Shown piece by piece: positions 5,662 through 8,401 of a stretch of DNA of 8,401 nt. Every line of letters starts with the position of its first letter. Within the stretch, counting starts at the first letter, position 1. Both the position numbers and the translations under genes were made by a program. The DNA comes from an uncultured Pseudomonadota bacterium (GTDB taxonomy: Bacteria > Pseudomonadota > Gammaproteobacteria > Burkholderiales > Burkholderiaceae_C). The notes under the pieces were generated by a model. It searched no databases and was not told where the DNA came from. It saw only the letters and a list, made by a program, of their open reading frames with translations. Location of the stretch: contig ONTY01000146.1 in NCBI GenBank assembly GCA_900320815.1, positions 1 through 8,401 on the forward strand. The letters are read 5' to 3'.

Positions 5662-6731
5662 TTATTTACTTTTGAGTGAACCGATGCGCAGGCAGCCGTC
5701 GCTGCTGGCGGGTGTGCCCTCTTCGGCCAGGCTTTCCAGCATGGGGGCAGAGGGCACGAAAAACAGCGTGCCGGTGACGGCGCGGCTGTAGTCGAGCATG
5801 CGGTCGTAGTTGCCCTCGGGTCTGCCAATGAACATGTTGCGCATCATCTGTTCGGTGATGCCGGGGTCGCGTGCGTAGGCGATGAAGTAGGTGCCGTATT
5901 CGCCGCGCGAGGGGCTGGCAAAGGGCAGGTTGCCGCGCACGATGGCGAGTTCGTTGCCGTCCTCATCCTCAATGATGTTGAGCGCGACGTGTGAGTTGGA
6001 GGGCTGCACGCCTTCGGGCAGTTCAATGTCGTCGTGTTTGGTGCGGCCAATGACCTTTTCCTGCTCTTCGGTGGACAGGGCGTTCCACGCGGCCATGTCG
6101 TGCAGGTATTTCTGCACGATGACATAGCTGCCGCCGGCAAAGGCGGGGTCTTCGGCGCCGATGAAGGCGGCGTCTTCGGCCTCGGCGCCCTGCGGGTTTT
6201 CCGTGCCATCGACAAAGCCAAGGGCGGCGCGTGCGTCAAAGTAGCGGAAGCCGTGCACCTCATCAATGGGAAAGACGGCGCTGCGATGAACAGGACGTCC
6301 AGCACGACGTTCGTCACCGAGGAGAAGATGAGATAGTACAGCGGATGTGCGCTGTCGCCGAGCGCCTGCATGATGTGCGTGAGCAGCTCGTGGCACACGT
6401 CCTGCGCTTCGGCGCGGATGTGCAAAAGAATATCGCCGGGCGTGGCAGGCGCAGTGTGGCGCGCGCCGTGCAATTCGCGGAACGGGTGCAAATGCGCGGG
6501 GCGCGCGGCGGCGGCGGGAAACAGTCTGTCCCACGCCGCCGCGCCAATGCCAACGACGAGGCTGATGCGGCGCTCTCCATAGCGGTGCCCTACGCTGCGC
6601 GCCAGCGCCTGCGCGCTGCCGAAAAAGGCGCGCACGGCGTCTTCCGCCGCCGCGCCGGGGGCGATGCCGAGTACGACGAAATACGCCACGCCGCCGGTGC
6701 CGTTGATAACGGGCTGGTTTTCTGCGTTCAT
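5662..6731 (-). pseudogene. DyP-type heme peroxidase, disrupted by a 71-bp frameshifting insertion
   Basis: Dye-decolourising peroxidases of the YfeX class are cytoplasmic heme proteins that oxidise dyes or porphyrins with H2O2. The N-terminal 128 codons read from ATG 6731 (2 nt after the upstream stop; AAGGAA lies 10 nt before) and match the family, e.g. APATPGDILLHIRAEAQD (94-111). The remainder continues in another frame with GFVDGTENPQG (distal-side Asp), IGRTKHDD, the NSH expected to hold the proximal heme histidine and IVRGNLPF with the conserved arginine. Deleting 71 bp between the two GCGCTG copies at 6349 and 6278 rejoins these frames as ALGDSAVFPIDEVHGFRYFD, giving a 332-residue protein of normal size. 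As read, translation stops at 5844 after 295 codons from the 6731 start. No signal peptide. Confidence 0.85.
6278..6354 (-). other. 71-bp insertion in the DyP gene, bounded by 6-bp direct repeats
   Basis: GCGCTG occurs at 6278-6283 and 6349-6354 (plus-strand reading), and one copy plus the sequence between makes 71 bp. Continuing in the upstream frame, the insert reads PLYYLIFSSVTNVVLDVL, hydrophobic and foreign to DyP peroxidases but very like the segment following RALGDS in MATE-family multidrug exporters. It has no transposase, inverted termini or other mobile-element features. Confidence 0.75.
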
Positions 6732-6733
6732 GT

Positions 6734-7261
6734 TCAGATTTTTCCTTTCCATTGCGCCAGCAGTTTTTCCGGGGAGCAGCTGTCGTAACGCTCAAAGGGC
6801 TGGTGAATCCAGGGACTGGTGGGCAGGTGCTCGGCGCACCAGTCGGGAGTGAAGGTGGAAGATGCCTTGACCCACAGCACGGCGGTGCGCAGTTCGGTGA
6901 TGGCGGGCTGGCTCTCGCGCAGGCGCGGCACCACGGCGTGCAAGGTGGCGCCGGTGTCTGCCAGGTCGTCGGCCAGCAGCACGCGCCCGCTCAAGGGGCT
7001 GCGTGCGGTGATGTTTTTGGCCAGCATCAGCGCGCCTTGCTGCGTGCCGTGCTCTGCACGGTAGCTGCTGGCGGCCATGATGGCCAGCGGCACGCCAAAG
7101 ATGCGGCTGAGCACGTCGCCCACGCGCAGGCCGCCGCGCGCCAGGCACAGGATGGCGTCAAAGCGCCAGCCAGAGAGATGAATGCTGACCGCCAGCTTTT
7201 CCGTGAGGGCGAGGTATTCCTCCTCGCTGACGTAGAGGTGTTTGCCGTCTGCGCTGAGCAT
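6734..7261 (-). CDS. Purine phosphoribosyltransferase (Gpt-like, xanthine/hypoxanthine/guanine type)
   Basis: The enzyme family transfers phosphoribose from PRPP to a purine base for salvage, in the cytoplasm. The PRPP-binding signature VLLADDLADTGAT is at residues 94-106 of 175. An N-terminal ILCLARGGLRVGDVLS segment (37-52) matches the conserved ARGGL-type PRTase start. GGAG lies 9 nt before ATG 7261, supporting that start. It follows purA by 26 nt and ends 2 nt before the DyP start, so it is operonic with both. A PRTase directly after purA is usual in betaproteobacteria and points to purines, though the precise base cannot be decided. Complete and unbroken. Confidence 0.88.
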   Translation of the reverse strand: MLSADGKHLYVSEEEYLALTEKLAVSIHLSGWRFDAILCLARGGLRVGDVLSRIFGVPLAIMAASSYRAEHGTQQGALMLAKNITARSPLSGRVLLADDLADTGATLHAVVPRLRESQPAITELRTAVLWVKASSTFTPDWCAEHLPTSPWIHQPFERYDSCSPEKLLAQWKGKI

Positions 7262-7287
7262 GGTGGGGGCGCTCCTTTTTTTCTGCC

Positions 7288-8401
<1,114 letters not shown>

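Noticed and set aside
5844..6731. Programmed frameshift or a genuine longer variant explaining the split DyP gene
   Set aside because: The disagreement is a 71-bp extra segment with flanking direct repeats whose removal restores the family sequence exactly. No slippery site or stimulatory structure is needed or seen.

Overview
The window reads as chromosomal DNA of a GC-rich betaproteobacterium, most likely of the order Burkholderiales. This rests on recognisable protein families (a FimV-type pilus/polar assembly protein next to asd, a Gpt-like phosphoribosyltransferase directly after purA) and on the strongly GC-biased codon use. No phage, plasmid, CRISPR, tRNA or rRNA signal is visible.

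Layout from left to right: the N-terminal 369 codons of fimV (minus, running off the left edge); asd (minus), preceded by a structured leader that contains an intrinsic terminator; mobA (minus); an AT-rich divergent regulatory region; cobD/cbiB (plus); a 343-bp convergent intergenic region; then a minus-strand operon read from the right edge as purA - phosphoribosyltransferase - DyP-type peroxidase - exported nitroreductase.

The intact genes are ordinary housekeeping or accessory metabolism: aspartate-semialdehyde dehydrogenase for the Lys/Thr/Met branch, molybdenum cofactor guanylylation, a late cobalamin step and purine salvage. Two genes in the right-hand operon are broken by structural mutations. 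purA has lost roughly 50-55 conserved codons, and the junction forms an in-frame TAA. The DyP peroxidase carries a 71-bp insertion bounded by a 6-bp direct repeat; removing it restores frame and family sequence exactly. The inserted segment itself translates as a fragment resembling a MATE-family efflux pump.

The convergent region between cobD and the nitroreductase holds the most unexpected structure. Three copies of an approximately 60-65-bp repeat share a hairpin with a 7-nt loop flanked by GGGTAT/GAGTATT boxes at fixed spacing, and two copies differ by a compensatory base-pair change. On the minus strand a near-consensus sigma-70 promoter lies about 115 bp upstream of a strong terminator formed by the third copy, which together outline a candidate small RNA. 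All calls come from reading the sequence by eye; no database search was run.
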